Assembly: GCA_041690255.1 (NCBI GenBank)
Contig: JAWLHU010000003.1
Span: 62,001 to 126,000 of the forward strand
DNA from: JAWLHU01 sp041690255
GTDB lineage: Bacteria; Bacillota; Sulfobacillia; Symbiobacteriales; Symbiobacteriaceae
Direction of reading: 5' to 3'
DNA: 64,000 nt
The translations under genes were made by a program, and so were the position numbers. Of this stretch, positions 40,154 through 49,158 are shown one piece after another (position 1 is the stretch's first letter; every line of letters starts with the position of its first letter). The notes beneath the pieces were generated by a model. The model made no database searches and was not told the DNA's origin. It saw nothing but the letters and a program-made list of their open reading frames with translations.

Positions 40154-40540
40154 TCACTCCTTCCGTCGGGCGCTCTTGGCGAACTCGATCCGATAGCCGT
40201 CCGGGTCTGCCACGGCGAAGGTGCGATCACCCCAGGGCTTCTCCTCCAACGGCGAGACGACGGTCGCCTTCGCCCGCACACGCTCAAAGTACTGATCGAC
40301 GCTCTCGTCTCCGTCCAGGTTGATATAGAAGCCGGTACCCACCCCGTGCTGCGGCAACTGGGCAGCGGTCACCTTATCCCCTCGGTAGAAGATGATGCTG
40401 TGCCCGTACAGCAGCACGCCCCCCGCCTCGACCACCGGGTCCCCCCAGCGAAATTCCTCCCGGAAGCCCAGGACATCGGTGTAGAACCGTAGAGTCTCCG
40501 CTATATCGGTGGCAATCAGCGTCGTGTTCACCCGGCCCAT
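40154..40540 (-). CDS. VOC-family (glyoxalase/dioxygenase-like) protein
   Basis: 128 residues, a two-module beta-alpha-beta fold: NTTLIATDIAETLRFYTDVLGFREEF and GFYINLDGDESVDQYFERV, then VADPDGYRIEFAKS with the usual metal-ligand glutamate. The family covers glyoxalase I, extradiol dioxygenases and bleomycin/fosfomycin resistance proteins; the sequence does not distinguish between them. ATG 40540 follows GGAAGGAGGAG. First gene of a two-gene unit with the DUF5995-like gene. Confidence 0.8.
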   Translation of the reverse strand: MGRVNTTLIATDIAETLRFYTDVLGFREEFRWGDPVVEAGGVLLYGHSIIFYRGDKVTAAQLPQHGVGTGFYINLDGDESVDQYFERVRAKATVVSPLEEKPWGDRTFAVADPDGYRIEFAKSARRKE

Positions 40541-40622
40541 CGCATCTCCTCCCTTCCTTTCACTATAGATAAGATATCATATTGTTGAGCGAATTTGGTC
40601 ATCCAGATCATCGTAGGAAAAG

Positions 40623-40643
40623 GAGCCCGCTCAGAGCGGGCTC
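40623..40643 (-). terminator. Intrinsic terminator
   Basis: GAGCCCGCT pairs with AGCGGGCTC around a 3-base loop, followed leftward by CTTTTCC. It ends the gene at 40655. Confidence 0.75.
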
Positions 40644-40654
40644 GCAGAGAGGTG

Positions 40655-41089
40655 TCAGGCAGCCAGCAGGGCCCGGATCAGGAGCAGTTCCGCCTGCTGC
40701 AGGTCGATCAGGATGAACTGGAGGGTCTCCAGCGAGAGCAAGACCTGCCCGGGCTGAGGCGGCGAGATCAGGGGAGACGCAATGGCGGTGCCGGCCAGGG
40801 TGGTGAGGACCTGGTTGATCTGGTTAATGGCGGCGTTGATAAAGAGGACGAAGGTCGGTGGTGGGAAGATCGCCGGGGCAGGAACCTGCCTGAGTAGGGT
40901 GACCGCCGTCTGCAGGAGGCGCTGCCACTGCCGAACTCTGGACTCCGCCACCGTTACCGCCCCCTCCTGCAGGGCAAGGGAGAACAGCGACAGGACGTCA
41001 CGACGGACAGTATCGACCAGCAAAGTCGCCGTCAGGATCTGCGGGTTGAGTTGACGTGTGGCCTGCGCTCCGCCTGTAAGGGCATTCAT
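40655..41089 (-). CDS. Unknown helical protein
   Basis: 144 residues from ATG 41089, behind GGAAAGG. It is mostly amphipathic helices rich in Leu, Gln, Ala and Thr (VRQWQRLLQTAVTLLRQV, INQINQVLTTLAG, LQFILIDLQQAELLLIRALLAA). Proline-rich turns (PAPAIFPPP, SPPQPGQ) separate them. Four or five helices could form a bundle; none is long enough to be a certain membrane span. It resembles no family I know. The gene stands alone with its own terminator. Confidence 0.55.
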   Translation of the reverse strand: MNALTGGAQATRQLNPQILTATLLVDTVRRDVLSLFSLALQEGAVTVAESRVRQWQRLLQTAVTLLRQVPAPAIFPPPTFVLFINAAINQINQVLTTLAGTAIASPLISPPQPGQVLLSLETLQFILIDLQQAELLLIRALLAA

Positions 41090-41277
41090 GCCGAACCCAC
41101 CTTTCCGTGAACAGCGAGCCTCCTGCAGTCTATTCACGGCTGTGCTGATCCGGGAGGGGGATCAGGGGAAGATCCAGTCCCTCGCCCAGTTCAAGTAGGT
41201 CGAATAGTGACAAAGGCAGGATTATATCAGGCCGGGCCGAACCAGATGGGAGAGAAACCCGTGGGGAGGTTATCGGC

Positions 41278-42129
41278 ATGACAAAGCGTGCTCTGGTCCT
41301 TGGTGGCGGCGGCGTGATCGGCATTGCCTGGATGACGGCAATGGCAGCGACCCTGGCTGAGAACGGCGTTCGTTTGACCGATGGCGACCTGTTCATTGGC
41401 ACCTCGGCCGGCTCGGTGGTCGGGACCCAGTTGGCCTTCGGTATGGACCCGGCCATGATGCTGGCGCTGCAACAGGTGGAGGATGATGGCTCGGGCCGGC
41501 TCGACCAGGGCTCCGACCCCGCCACCGTCATGGCGGTCCTGGGTCGCTGGTTCATGGCCGAGAAGGTTGACCTGGAGCTGGTGAAGTGGCTCGGGGAGAT
41601 GGCGCTCAAGGCCCCCACCCTGCCCGAAGCGAAGTGGCTCGAGGTTTTTTCCAGGACCCTGGGCGGGCTCCCCTGGCCGGCGAAGCCCCTGAAGGTGAGT
41701 GCGGTGGACGCCGCCACGGGCGAGCTGAAGATCTGGACGGCCGAGTCCGGGGTGGAGCTGCACCGGGCGGTGGCATCCAGTTGCTCCGTGCCGGGCCTGC
41801 TCCCCACGGTCTCGATCAACGGCGCCCGCTATATGGATGGCGGCGTCTGGTCCGGCACCCACGCCACCCTGGCCGAGGGCTACGAGAAGGTGCTCGTGAT
41901 CGCCCCCATGGGCTCGCCGGCCCACGGCCTGGGCCGCCGGGCGATGCTCAGCGAGGTCGAGGCGCTGCGGGCCGGCGGGAGCCAAGTCGAGATAGTCGTG
42001 CCCGACGAAGCTGCGATCGAGGCCTTCGGCCCGAACATGATGGACCCGGCCCGCAAGGCCGGGGCGCTGGAGGCAGGGGCCAGGCAGGGGCGGGAGGCGC
42101 TGGAGCGGTTACAAGCGATATGGGGGTAG
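41278..42129 (+). CDS. Patatin-like phospholipase
   Basis: 283 residues. Oxyanion-hole glycines in LVLGGGGVIGIAW, nucleophile serine in FIGTSAGSVVG (G-x-S-x-G), and the catalytic aspartate in RYMDGGVWSG (D-G-G). This is the Ser-Asp dyad of bacterial patatins, acting on acyl esters of lipids. ATG 41278 follows GGGGAGG. No signal peptide. It stands alone, with the 10-bp minisatellite just downstream. Confidence 0.88.
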   Translation: MTKRALVLGGGGVIGIAWMTAMAATLAENGVRLTDGDLFIGTSAGSVVGTQLAFGMDPAMMLALQQVEDDGSGRLDQGSDPATVMAVLGRWFMAEKVDLELVKWLGEMALKAPTLPEAKWLEVFSRTLGGLPWPAKPLKVSAVDAATGELKIWTAESGVELHRAVASSCSVPGLLPTVSINGARYMDGGVWSGTHATLAEGYEKVLVIAPMGSPAHGLGRRAMLSEVEALRAGGSQVEIVVPDEAAIEAFGPNMMDPARKAGALEAGARQGREALERLQAIWG

Positions 42130-42160
42130 AGCGGGACATGGACCGCAGGCGATCTCCATT

Positions 42161-42410
42161 GATTGCAGTCCGTTGCAGTCCGTTGCAGTCCGTTGCAGTC
42201 CGTCGCAGTCCGTTGCAGTCCGTTGCAGTCCGTTGCAGTCCGTTGCAGTCCGTCGCAGTCCGTTGCAGTCCGTTGCAGTCCGTTGCAGTCCGTTGCAGTC
42301 CGTTGCAGTCCGTTGCAGTCCGTTGCAGTCCGTCGCAGTCCGTTGCAGTACGTTGCAGTCCGTCGCAGTCCGTCGCAGTCCGTCGCAGTCCGTTGCAGTC
42401 CGTCGCAGTC
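42161..42410 (+). repeat. 10-bp minisatellite, 25 units
   Basis: Twenty-five consecutive 10-mers of CGTTGCAGTC or CGTCGCAGTC, perfectly in register; only the first unit (GATTGCAGTC) and one near 42341 (ending GTA) differ otherwise. The T/C variation at position 4 is scattered along the array. Any frame through it repeats the ten residues QSVAVRCSPL, an artefact of the period. It lies between the patatin stop and the metallopeptidase terminator. Confidence 0.95.
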
Positions 42411-42445
42411 TAGCGGACCACGACCGCAGTCGACCCACATTAAAG

Positions 42446-42480
42446 GATCCCCCCGGGAGGCACCTCCTCCAGGGGGGATC
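42446..42480. terminator. Terminator hairpin of the metallopeptidase operon
   Basis: GATCCCCCC pairs perfectly with GGGGGGATC, with an inner GGAGG/CCTCC pairing. TTCTCT follows on the plus strand, AAAGG precedes it. It lies between convergent units and can serve both. Confidence 0.7.
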
Positions 42481-42490
42481 TTCTCTATGA

Positions 42491-44173
42491 TCAGGGCAAC
42501 GTTACCTCATGCCGCACCGTGCCCGCCCGCTCATGCGCTGCGGTCAACCGGATCTTACTCCCCGCCGAGCCCCGGACCACAAAGCTGATCCACTTCGCGG
42601 CGTCCTTCCCCCAGCCGGCGATCTCGCCGATCACGTACCGGCCATTCGTCCGCTCGCCGCCCCGGTGGGCGAGGACCTCCGCCGCCTCCACCGTGACCTT
42701 CACCCCGGTGGAGCGCTTGTTTTGCACCGCCAGTTCGGTCACGTTGGTCGGCAGGAAGCCGGTGTTCTGCACCTCGACCGCCATCTCATAAACCCCGCCG
42801 CCCACCGACTTCACCTCGATCCTGCCGATGGCCAGGCGTGGCGTGGCCAGGCAGTGCTGGAAGGTGAAGCTGGCCGCACGGGTCACCTCATCCACCAGCA
42901 GCGCTCCCTCCGGCGGGTTCTGCTCGGCGAACTTCGGATCCCAGCCACCGATCTCCACCGGCCCGAGCTGCGGGTGCCCAAAGGGCGTCCAGTTGGTGAA
43001 CCCCTTGCCGCCCAGGGCTTCATCGTTAAACTTGAGCAGCTTCCGGCCGTCCTCAATCACCTCGGCCTCAGAGAGCTTGATCAGCCCCTTGACCCCGATC
43101 TGGGAATACCCGTGGGCGCCCGCCCGGCCATCCATATCCCAGAGTTCAAAGGTGTAGGCCTGGACCCCATGAAACTCATAGGCCCAGTCATCCGCCCCCT
43201 TCACCAGAGCCGACTGACCCGGGTAGTTGAAAGCATCGTAGGTCGACTTGCAGGGGTAGCCGGTCGCACGGGTGCAGACCTCGCCAATCCGCTTGAAGCC
43301 CTCCAGGTCGGCCTGGCCGATCTTGTCATCGCCCCCGTTGGATGGCGGGCGGAGCAGGACGCCCCCACTGGTGTGGTAGGCCACATAGGCGCCAATGTTC
43401 TTATGCTCCATGAGGAAGGTGGCCAGCGCCCGAGTCTCCGGCTCCGAGAGCGGATACGGGCCGGCACCGGGCTGCAAGCCCTCCGGGTTCCAGAAGGCCG
43501 GATAGTTCCGGTTGAAGTCCAGGCCCATCGGGCGGTGGACCGGCGGGATCGCTCGGCCATCCCATCCCTCGATCTCACCCTCCACGAAGATCCGGTAGTA
43601 CGGCCCCGGCCCCCTGTCTTCCGGCTGCCGGCGGACCATCAACCGCGGATCTTCGGTGTCCACCTTCCAATCTCCATCCGGATGGACGACCCGCATCTGG
43701 AGAATCTGGCCGTTGCCGTCCATGTCCTTGGCGTAGAAGCCGGGCGGCTCTTCCGCCAGCGGGTATCGCTTCGGGCTGGATCGGAGCATGGTCGGGCTGG
43801 TCAGGTAGAGCTCGACCCCATCCACCGCGATCCGGGGGACGGCGTAGAACGCACGGCTGTCCAGGATCTCCGTGGCGATCGGGTCCTTCCCGTACTGCGT
43901 CAGCAGATAATGCACACTGTAAAGCGCCGCCGCCCCACCGGTCACCTCGCCGGCGTGGGTGTTGGCATCGATCAGGTACCCGGGCTTCTCAGATGCCGGG
44001 CCGGTGGCGGCATTCGTCAGCGTCACCGCCCAGATGCTGCGCCCCTCGTGCGAGCGGCCGATCTCCTCCAGGGTGCAGAGGCCCGGGTAGGCCGCCGCCA
44101 GCTCCTGGAGCAACTCGGTCATCTCGGCGTAGCGCAGATAGCGCCCCGGGTCGAACTTCGCAAGCTGCGACAT
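42491..44173 (-). CDS. M14-family zinc carboxypeptidase, paralogue 1
   Basis: 560 residues. Zinc ligands H-x-x-E in DANTHAGEVTGG and the third histidine in VAYHTSGGV; catalytic glutamate in the FELWDMDG region. N-terminal YLRYAEMTELLQELAAAYPG and RSHEGRSIWAVTLTN are typical of the carboxypeptidase A fold. The last 120 residues form a beta-rich extra domain (VEVQNTGFLPTNVTELAVQ). No signal peptide, so it is cytoplasmic or exported another way. ATG 44173 is just 2 bases past the upstream stop, with GGAGGGG in the preceding gene. Confidence 0.88.
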   Translation of the reverse strand: MSQLAKFDPGRYLRYAEMTELLQELAAAYPGLCTLEEIGRSHEGRSIWAVTLTNAATGPASEKPGYLIDANTHAGEVTGGAAALYSVHYLLTQYGKDPIATEILDSRAFYAVPRIAVDGVELYLTSPTMLRSSPKRYPLAEEPPGFYAKDMDGNGQILQMRVVHPDGDWKVDTEDPRLMVRRQPEDRGPGPYYRIFVEGEIEGWDGRAIPPVHRPMGLDFNRNYPAFWNPEGLQPGAGPYPLSEPETRALATFLMEHKNIGAYVAYHTSGGVLLRPPSNGGDDKIGQADLEGFKRIGEVCTRATGYPCKSTYDAFNYPGQSALVKGADDWAYEFHGVQAYTFELWDMDGRAGAHGYSQIGVKGLIKLSEAEVIEDGRKLLKFNDEALGGKGFTNWTPFGHPQLGPVEIGGWDPKFAEQNPPEGALLVDEVTRAASFTFQHCLATPRLAIGRIEVKSVGGGVYEMAVEVQNTGFLPTNVTELAVQNKRSTGVKVTVEAAEVLAHRGGERTNGRYVIGEIAGWGKDAAKWISFVVRGSAGSKIRLTAAHERAGTVRHEVTLP

Positions 44174-44175
44174 GC

Positions 44176-45948
44176 CTACCCCTCCACTCCATTCAGTCGA
44201 GCGGTCCGGCTCACCTTGCCGCCCCGGTCATGCTCGACCACGATCTCCACCGATGAGCCGGCCGGAGCGACCACCACCCATTCGGTCCACTTCTCCGTGA
44301 CCGGGGAGTGGTTCGATCCCCAGAACGATGTGGAGCCAGCGCCCCGACCGTTCACCTGGCCGAGCTCCTGCTTCCCCTTCGCCCCGACGATCCGCCCCTC
44401 GCTCTTCAGCTCCGCCGTGACCGGCTTGGTCGCCTTCAGCGAGACGGCCACCTCGGTGACGTTGGTCGGCAGATAGCCGTGGTTGCAGACCTGGGCGGCG
44501 ATCGACCAGATCCCGCTGCCCACCGACTTCACCCGCACCTCCCCAATCCGCAGGAGCGGCAGCGAGAGGGCGTGCTCGATGGTAAAGAGGCAGTTCTTGT
44601 GGCACTCCTGGTGCAACAGCTTCTCGGGCGGGTTCTGGCCGAGGTACTTCGGCTCCCAGCCGCCGATCTCCACCATGCCAAACTGCGGGTGCTCGAACGG
44701 GTGCCAGTTAATGAACCCCGCGCCATCCAGCTCCTTGTCATTCCACTGGAGCTGCAGGAGCGCATCCGCCTCCCGGTCGGCATCCGACAGGTTCTTCAGT
44801 TCCTTGAATGGGCGCTTCTTCACCCCGCTGATATAGGGCCAGTCCCAGAGCTCCATCTCGAAGCCCTGGACGCCCCGCTCGTCGTACGCCCACTCCAGCC
44901 AGGAACCCACATCCAGGTGATCCGGGTCGTAATCGAAGGTGAAGTACTCGTAGACCGAGACGGTCGGGTAGCCAGTCAGACGGGTGCAGACCTCACCGAT
45001 CTGCTTGTACATGGCCAGGTCGAAGGGGTTCATCTTGTCGTCGCCGACCAGGGGCGAGGGGCGCAGGTTCATGCCCGAACGGGTGTGGTAGGACATCGCC
45101 CCGCCGATGTTCGGATGCTTCAGCCAGAACTCGGCCATCGCCCGGACCTCGGGCCGGTCGAAGGGGTAGCGGCCCGAGCCGGCCTGCCGGTGCTGCGGCT
45201 TCCAGTTGGTCGGGTAGTTCCGGTTGAAATCAAAGCCCAGCTCCCGGGCGTAGGGGCCGCCGGGATCGCCGGTGATCGCCCGGCCATCGTAAGACGGCTG
45301 GATCCCCGCTGGAGTCCGCTGCTGGACCATCCCCTCGGTGTAGATCCGGTAGAAGGGTCCGGTGCGATCTTCGGGCTTCCGGCGCACCATCAGGCGCGGA
45401 TCCTTTTCGGAGACCTTCCAGTCCCCCTGCGGGTGGGGAATCCGCATCTGGAGGATGCGGCCATCGCCGTTCACATCCATCGGCTTCAGCCCCTCCCGCT
45501 CCTCCGGATACGGGTACATGAGCGGGCTGGAACGGACCATCTGCGGATGATCAAAGTACCACTCGGCACCATCCACCGCGATCCGCGGCAGCACGTAGAC
45601 CGCCCGGCTGTCGAGGAGTTCGGTCACCTTCGTATCGGTCCCGTAGTTGCTCAGCAGGTAGTGGATGGTGTAGATCGCCACCGCCCCGGCGGTGATCTCG
45701 CCGGCATGGTGCTGCCCGTTGATGTGATAAGCCGGCTTGGCCGTGTCCTCGCCGGTGGCGAAGTTGGTCAGGGTGACCTGGTAGATCTCCCGCCCCTCGG
45801 GGGACTGGCCCAGGGACTCGAGCCGGCAGAGGTTCGGGTAGAGCGTCGCCCACGCCTTGAGGCAGGCCTCGATCTCGCTGTAGCGCTGGTACTTGTCGGA
45901 ACGGTAGCCCGCCAGGATCTCCATCGCTTGGCTTTCGGTCAGGGTCAT
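44176..45948 (-). CDS. M14-family zinc carboxypeptidase, paralogue 2
   Basis: 590 residues with the same plan as its neighbours: NGQHHAGEITAG (H-x-x-E), MSYHTRSGM (third zinc ligand), GFEMELWDWPY (glutamate) and the C-terminal beta domain with ICNHGYLPTNVTEVAV-like sequence. It keeps all catalytic residues. It differs from paralogue 1 by an insert before the substrate-binding DFNRNYP motif and a longer C-terminus. The start is 3 bases past the previous stop, with GGAGGTG inside the preceding gene. Confidence 0.88.
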   Translation of the reverse strand: MTLTESQAMEILAGYRSDKYQRYSEIEACLKAWATLYPNLCRLESLGQSPEGREIYQVTLTNFATGEDTAKPAYHINGQHHAGEITAGAVAIYTIHYLLSNYGTDTKVTELLDSRAVYVLPRIAVDGAEWYFDHPQMVRSSPLMYPYPEEREGLKPMDVNGDGRILQMRIPHPQGDWKVSEKDPRLMVRRKPEDRTGPFYRIYTEGMVQQRTPAGIQPSYDGRAITGDPGGPYARELGFDFNRNYPTNWKPQHRQAGSGRYPFDRPEVRAMAEFWLKHPNIGGAMSYHTRSGMNLRPSPLVGDDKMNPFDLAMYKQIGEVCTRLTGYPTVSVYEYFTFDYDPDHLDVGSWLEWAYDERGVQGFEMELWDWPYISGVKKRPFKELKNLSDADREADALLQLQWNDKELDGAGFINWHPFEHPQFGMVEIGGWEPKYLGQNPPEKLLHQECHKNCLFTIEHALSLPLLRIGEVRVKSVGSGIWSIAAQVCNHGYLPTNVTEVAVSLKATKPVTAELKSEGRIVGAKGKQELGQVNGRGAGSTSFWGSNHSPVTEKWTEWVVVAPAGSSVEIVVEHDRGGKVSRTARLNGVEG

Positions 45949-45951
45949 GGC

Positions 45952-47646
45952 CTACACCTCCGCCCGGAGCGAGAGGATCGTGAACTGCTTGCCCGCCTTC
46001 TCACTCGTCGCCTGGATCGACAGATCGCCGCCGTTGGGCGCCTTCACGATCCACTCCAGCCGCTTTTCCCGCGGGGTGGATGCGTTACTCGGGTAGAAGT
46101 TGAGGCCCGGCGCCATGACCCGGCCATCCAGGTGGCCGACCTCCTCCTTCACCTTACCCAGGACCAACTCGGCGCCCTCGGGCAGGGTCAGCTCCACGGT
46201 CACCGGCTTAGCGGCCTTCACCTGCTTGGCCTGCTCGGTCACGTTGGTCGGCAGATAGCCCTTGTTCTTCACGACGATCTCCACGCGGTAGACCCCATCG
46301 CCCAGGTGCTCGGCCACCGCCTTGTCGATCGCCAGGCGGGGCACGGCGCCTGCGTGCTTCAGGGTGAAGAGGCAGTTCTTGTGGGCCTCCGCCTTCAGGA
46401 AGCGGGGCGGGGCGTTCTGCAGCAGGTCCTTCATGCGCCAGCCGCCGAGCTGCACCTTGCCGAACTGCGGATGCTCAAAATCATACCAGTCGACAAAGCC
46501 GTCGCCGGAGAGCTCGCGGTCATTCCAGGCGAGCATCTTCAGGCCTTCCTCCTCGGGGTCCTGGTCCTTCCAGGGGTTGAGGAAGGGGACCCGGTCCTGG
46601 CCGGCCCGGACCCGCAGATCCCAAAGCTCGGTGGAGTAGACCATGAGGCCCAGGTTGTCATAGGTCCAGTCGAAGAAGCCGCCCCGCAGGGGGATCTCCG
46701 GGTTGTAGGCGAAGCCGTCGTTCACGCTGACGCAGGGATAGCCGGTCAGTTCCTCGCCGAGCTTGCCGATCGCCGTCCAGGCGGCACGGTCTTTCGGATT
46801 CATCTTCTTATCGGGGCGCGACGAGGAGGGTCGCAGGATGATGCCGGTCGTCGTATGGTAGGACTGCCCACCGATGATGTTCTTCTGGCCCAACAGGAAC
46901 TCGGCCACCGCCCGGGTCTCCGGCTCCGAGAGCGGGTAGGGACCCGCGCCGGCCTGCTTCACCTCCGGGGCCCACTCGGCGGGGAACTGCCGGTTCAGGT
47001 CGAGGCCGAACTTGTTAGGGGCGGGGGTAACGGTGACCCCATCGTAATTGTGGACGAGCCCCTCCAGGTAGAGCCGGTAGTACCGGCCACCGTACTCGTG
47101 GGGCAGGCGGGGGATCATCAGGCGGGGGTCCTTGGTCGAGATCTTCCACTCCCCATCGGGATCGGGGATCCGCATCTGCAGAATCAGGCCGTTCCCGTCG
47201 ATATCCTCAGGGTAGAGGCCATCCTGCTGCTCCTCGAACGGGTAGGGGCGGACGGAGGAGCGAAGGAAGTAGGGGGTCGTAAGGTAGAGTTCGGCACCAT
47301 CGGCCGTGATCCGCGGCAGAATGTAGAACGAGGTGGTATCGACCAGGCGGGTGATCTCCTCATCGCTGCCATACCGGGTCAGCATGTACCATATGGTATA
47401 GAGGGCACAGGTGGTGCCGGTCACCTCACCGGCGTGCAGATTCGCATCAATGTAGTAGCCGGGCTTGTCGTTATGGTCGCCGGTATCGTGATTGGTGATC
47501 TCAAAGCAGTAGATCTCGCGACCCTCGTAGGTCTTGCCGATCGAGTAGAGCCGCGAAAGGCCCTGATATGCCCCGGCCAGCTCCTGCAGGTGCTGGACCA
47601 ACTCGTCATAGCGATGATACTTGGCGAAGTCGATCGAAATGGTCAC
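45952..47646 (-). CDS. M14-family zinc carboxypeptidase, paralogue 3
   Basis: 564 residues from GTG 47646, which follows AGAGGGGG; earlier codons in the frame lack support. Motifs are DANLHAGEVTGT, SYHTTTGII, TELWDLRV and the C-terminal VVKNKGYLPTNVTEQA. It is the first gene of the three-gene tandem. All three share the GLDxNRxxPAxWxPE substrate pocket motif. Peptide substrates are unknown; an amino-acid-scavenging role fits a peptide-using anaerobe. Confidence 0.88.
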   Translation of the reverse strand: MTISIDFAKYHRYDELVQHLQELAGAYQGLSRLYSIGKTYEGREIYCFEITNHDTGDHNDKPGYYIDANLHAGEVTGTTCALYTIWYMLTRYGSDEEITRLVDTTSFYILPRITADGAELYLTTPYFLRSSVRPYPFEEQQDGLYPEDIDGNGLILQMRIPDPDGEWKISTKDPRLMIPRLPHEYGGRYYRLYLEGLVHNYDGVTVTPAPNKFGLDLNRQFPAEWAPEVKQAGAGPYPLSEPETRAVAEFLLGQKNIIGGQSYHTTTGIILRPSSSRPDKKMNPKDRAAWTAIGKLGEELTGYPCVSVNDGFAYNPEIPLRGGFFDWTYDNLGLMVYSTELWDLRVRAGQDRVPFLNPWKDQDPEEEGLKMLAWNDRELSGDGFVDWYDFEHPQFGKVQLGGWRMKDLLQNAPPRFLKAEAHKNCLFTLKHAGAVPRLAIDKAVAEHLGDGVYRVEIVVKNKGYLPTNVTEQAKQVKAAKPVTVELTLPEGAELVLGKVKEEVGHLDGRVMAPGLNFYPSNASTPREKRLEWIVKAPNGGDLSIQATSEKAGKQFTILSLRAEV

Positions 47647-47739
47647 AGTGAAGCCCCCTCTGTCGATTGGTCTGCCAAATGGTTCACACCATGAAGTTCT
47701 TCCCCCTCGTAAGAATCTCCTTTGGCCGACAGACAAAAA

Positions 47740-47765
47740 GAGCACCCCCGAGAAGAGAGGTGCTC
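47740..47765 (-). terminator. Intrinsic terminator of the universal stress gene
   Basis: GAGCACC pairs with GGTGCTC; leftward it is followed by TTTTTGTCTG. Confidence 0.7.
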
Positions 47766-47805
47766 CTTAGGCAGGCACTGGTCAACGCCATCCAGGGGGA
47801 GTCAG

Positions 47806-47836
47806 GTGCAGAGGGGGGCTCCGCCCCCCTCTGCAC
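47806..47836 (-). terminator. Strong hairpin after the universal stress gene
   Basis: GTGCAGAGGGGGGC pairs nearly perfectly with GCCCCCCTCTGCAC, directly behind the stop. With the following terminator it makes a double stop structure. Confidence 0.65.
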
Positions 47837-47837
47837 T

Positions 47838-48278
47838 TTAACGAACGACCATGACCGGACAGGGAGCGGTGTGGAGGACCTTGTTCGATACACTGCCGAG
47901 CAGCATCTCCGAAAGCGGGCTCAGGCCACGGCTGCCCATAATGATCAGATCAACATGCTCCAGGCGAGCCAGATCGACGATCTCTTCGGCGGGCTCACCC
48001 ACCTGGACCTCCGTCATGACTCGCTCCTCGGCGATCGAGAGCGCCGACAAGGTCTTGCGGAGAATCGGCTCGGCCGTCCGGCGGATCATGACATCCATGG
48101 GCACTTCGGGCGTGACCGTCTGCCCCAGCTCATCGGTGAAATAGAATGAGCGAGGCACGTGTGCGACATACAGGACGATCACCTGGGTCTCCTGCATGCA
48201 ACTGAGCATCTCACCTGTCATGCGTGCGGCATGCAGCGAGCTCTCGCTGCCATCGGTTGCGAGAAGCACCTTCTTCAT
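47838..48278 (-). CDS. Universal stress protein (UspA family)
   Basis: 146 residues. MKKVLLATDGSESSLHAARM start, ATP-binding motif in LIIMGSRGLSPLSEMLLGSVS (G-x2-G-x9-G-S) and the final CPVMVVR strand. It binds ATP and acts in stress survival by unknown partners. A single-domain cytoplasmic protein. It sits alone between two hairpins and a short upstream region; the long neighbours on the left are unrelated. Confidence 0.9.
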   Translation of the reverse strand: MKKVLLATDGSESSLHAARMTGEMLSCMQETQVIVLYVAHVPRSFYFTDELGQTVTPEVPMDVMIRRTAEPILRKTLSALSIAEERVMTEVQVGEPAEEIVDLARLEHVDLIIMGSRGLSPLSEMLLGSVSNKVLHTAPCPVMVVR

Positions 48279-48469
48279 GGGCGGTCGCCTCCTTGGTGGT
48301 GCCCGAAACAGGGCGGAAGGGAACGATAAGTCCTCTCACCGCCATGATACCGCCGCCTACCTAGACTTGGTATCCACCCTTTACCCGATTTGTTCATAGA
48401 CCTTTTCGTAAATTGGCACACTACCCGCAGCAGAGTGTTTACGCCTACCGGCCACCCGCGTTGCGCAAA

Positions 48470-48498
48470 AAAACCACCCGTAAGTGACGGGTGGTTTT
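48470..48498. terminator. Bidirectional intrinsic terminator
   Basis: AAAACCACCCGT pairs perfectly with ACGGGTGGTTTT around a 5-base loop, 16 bases after the response regulator stop. Confidence 0.8.
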
Positions 48499-48513
48499 CA
48501 CTATTGCCGTTGG

Positions 48514-49158
48514 TTAGGGATCTCCGGCCAGACCTTCCCGAATAGCGTAGCCCACGGCCTCCGAACGGTTGCGCAGGTGGAGCTTCTCCAGGATATGCCG
48601 CATGTGATTCTTGACCGTGGACTCAGCGACGTAGAGCTTCGCAGCGATCTCCTTGTAGGTGAGACCGGTCGAGGCCAGACGAAGCACCTCGATCTCACGG
48701 GGCGAGAGCTGCTGCCCGTCTTCCTTGCCGCTGGGGCCAGTGCGCGGCTGGCGGAACTCCTTGAGCATCTTGGCCGCCATGACAGAGGAGATCGGAGCCT
48801 CCCCAGCAACGGCCGACCTAAGACACCCTACCAGTTCCTCCGGGCCAAGGTTCTTCAGCAGGTAGCCGTCGGCACCCGCCTTGATCGCCTCAAAGAGATC
48901 CTTATCGATCTCGGAGACGGTCAAGATGACTACCTTCAGATCCGAATAGGTCGCCTTCAGCTTCTTGGTCGCTTCGACGCCATCGAGGACGGGCATGTTA
49001 ATATCCATCAGCACCAGGTCGGGCTTCAGCTTGGGCACCAGCTCGAGCGCTTCTTGCCCGTTACTGGCTTCGCCGACCACCTCGAGGTCGCTGCTTGAAA
49101 GGATACTCAACACGCCCTTCCGAAGCATCAGGTGGTCGTCAACGATCATCACTCTCAT
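48514..49158 (-). CDS. NarL/LuxR-family response regulator, orphan
   Basis: 214 residues. Receiver with D7/D8, phospho-acceptor D52 (VLMDINMP) and LLKNLG; HTH with LSPREIEVLRLASTGLTYKEIA and ESTVKNHMRHILEKLHLRNR. ATG 49158 follows GAGGAGGG. No kinase gene is adjacent, so its partner is elsewhere. The upstream region has an A/T-rich stretch with TACAAT on the minus strand (49211-49216), a possible -10. Confidence 0.9.
   Translation of the reverse strand: MRVMIVDDHLMLRKGVLSILSSSDLEVVGEASNGQEALELVPKLKPDLVLMDINMPVLDGVEATKKLKATYSDLKVVILTVSEIDKDLFEAIKAGADGYLLKNLGPEELVGCLRSAVAGEAPISSVMAAKMLKEFRQPRTGPSGKEDGQQLSPREIEVLRLASTGLTYKEIAAKLYVAESTVKNHMRHILEKLHLRNRSEAVGYAIREGLAGDP

Noticed and set aside
42161..42410. 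CRISPR array
   Set aside because: Units are directly adjacent with no spacers; no cas genes. The same holds for the 22-bp and 14-bp arrays.
42163..42588. Repetitive QSVAVRCSPL protein
   Set aside because: An artefact of the 10-bp period, open in several frames and on both strands.
44308..47694. Open frame of about 1128 codons opposite the M14 genes
   Set aside because: Antisense shadow of two carboxypeptidase genes; low-complexity composition and no start signal.
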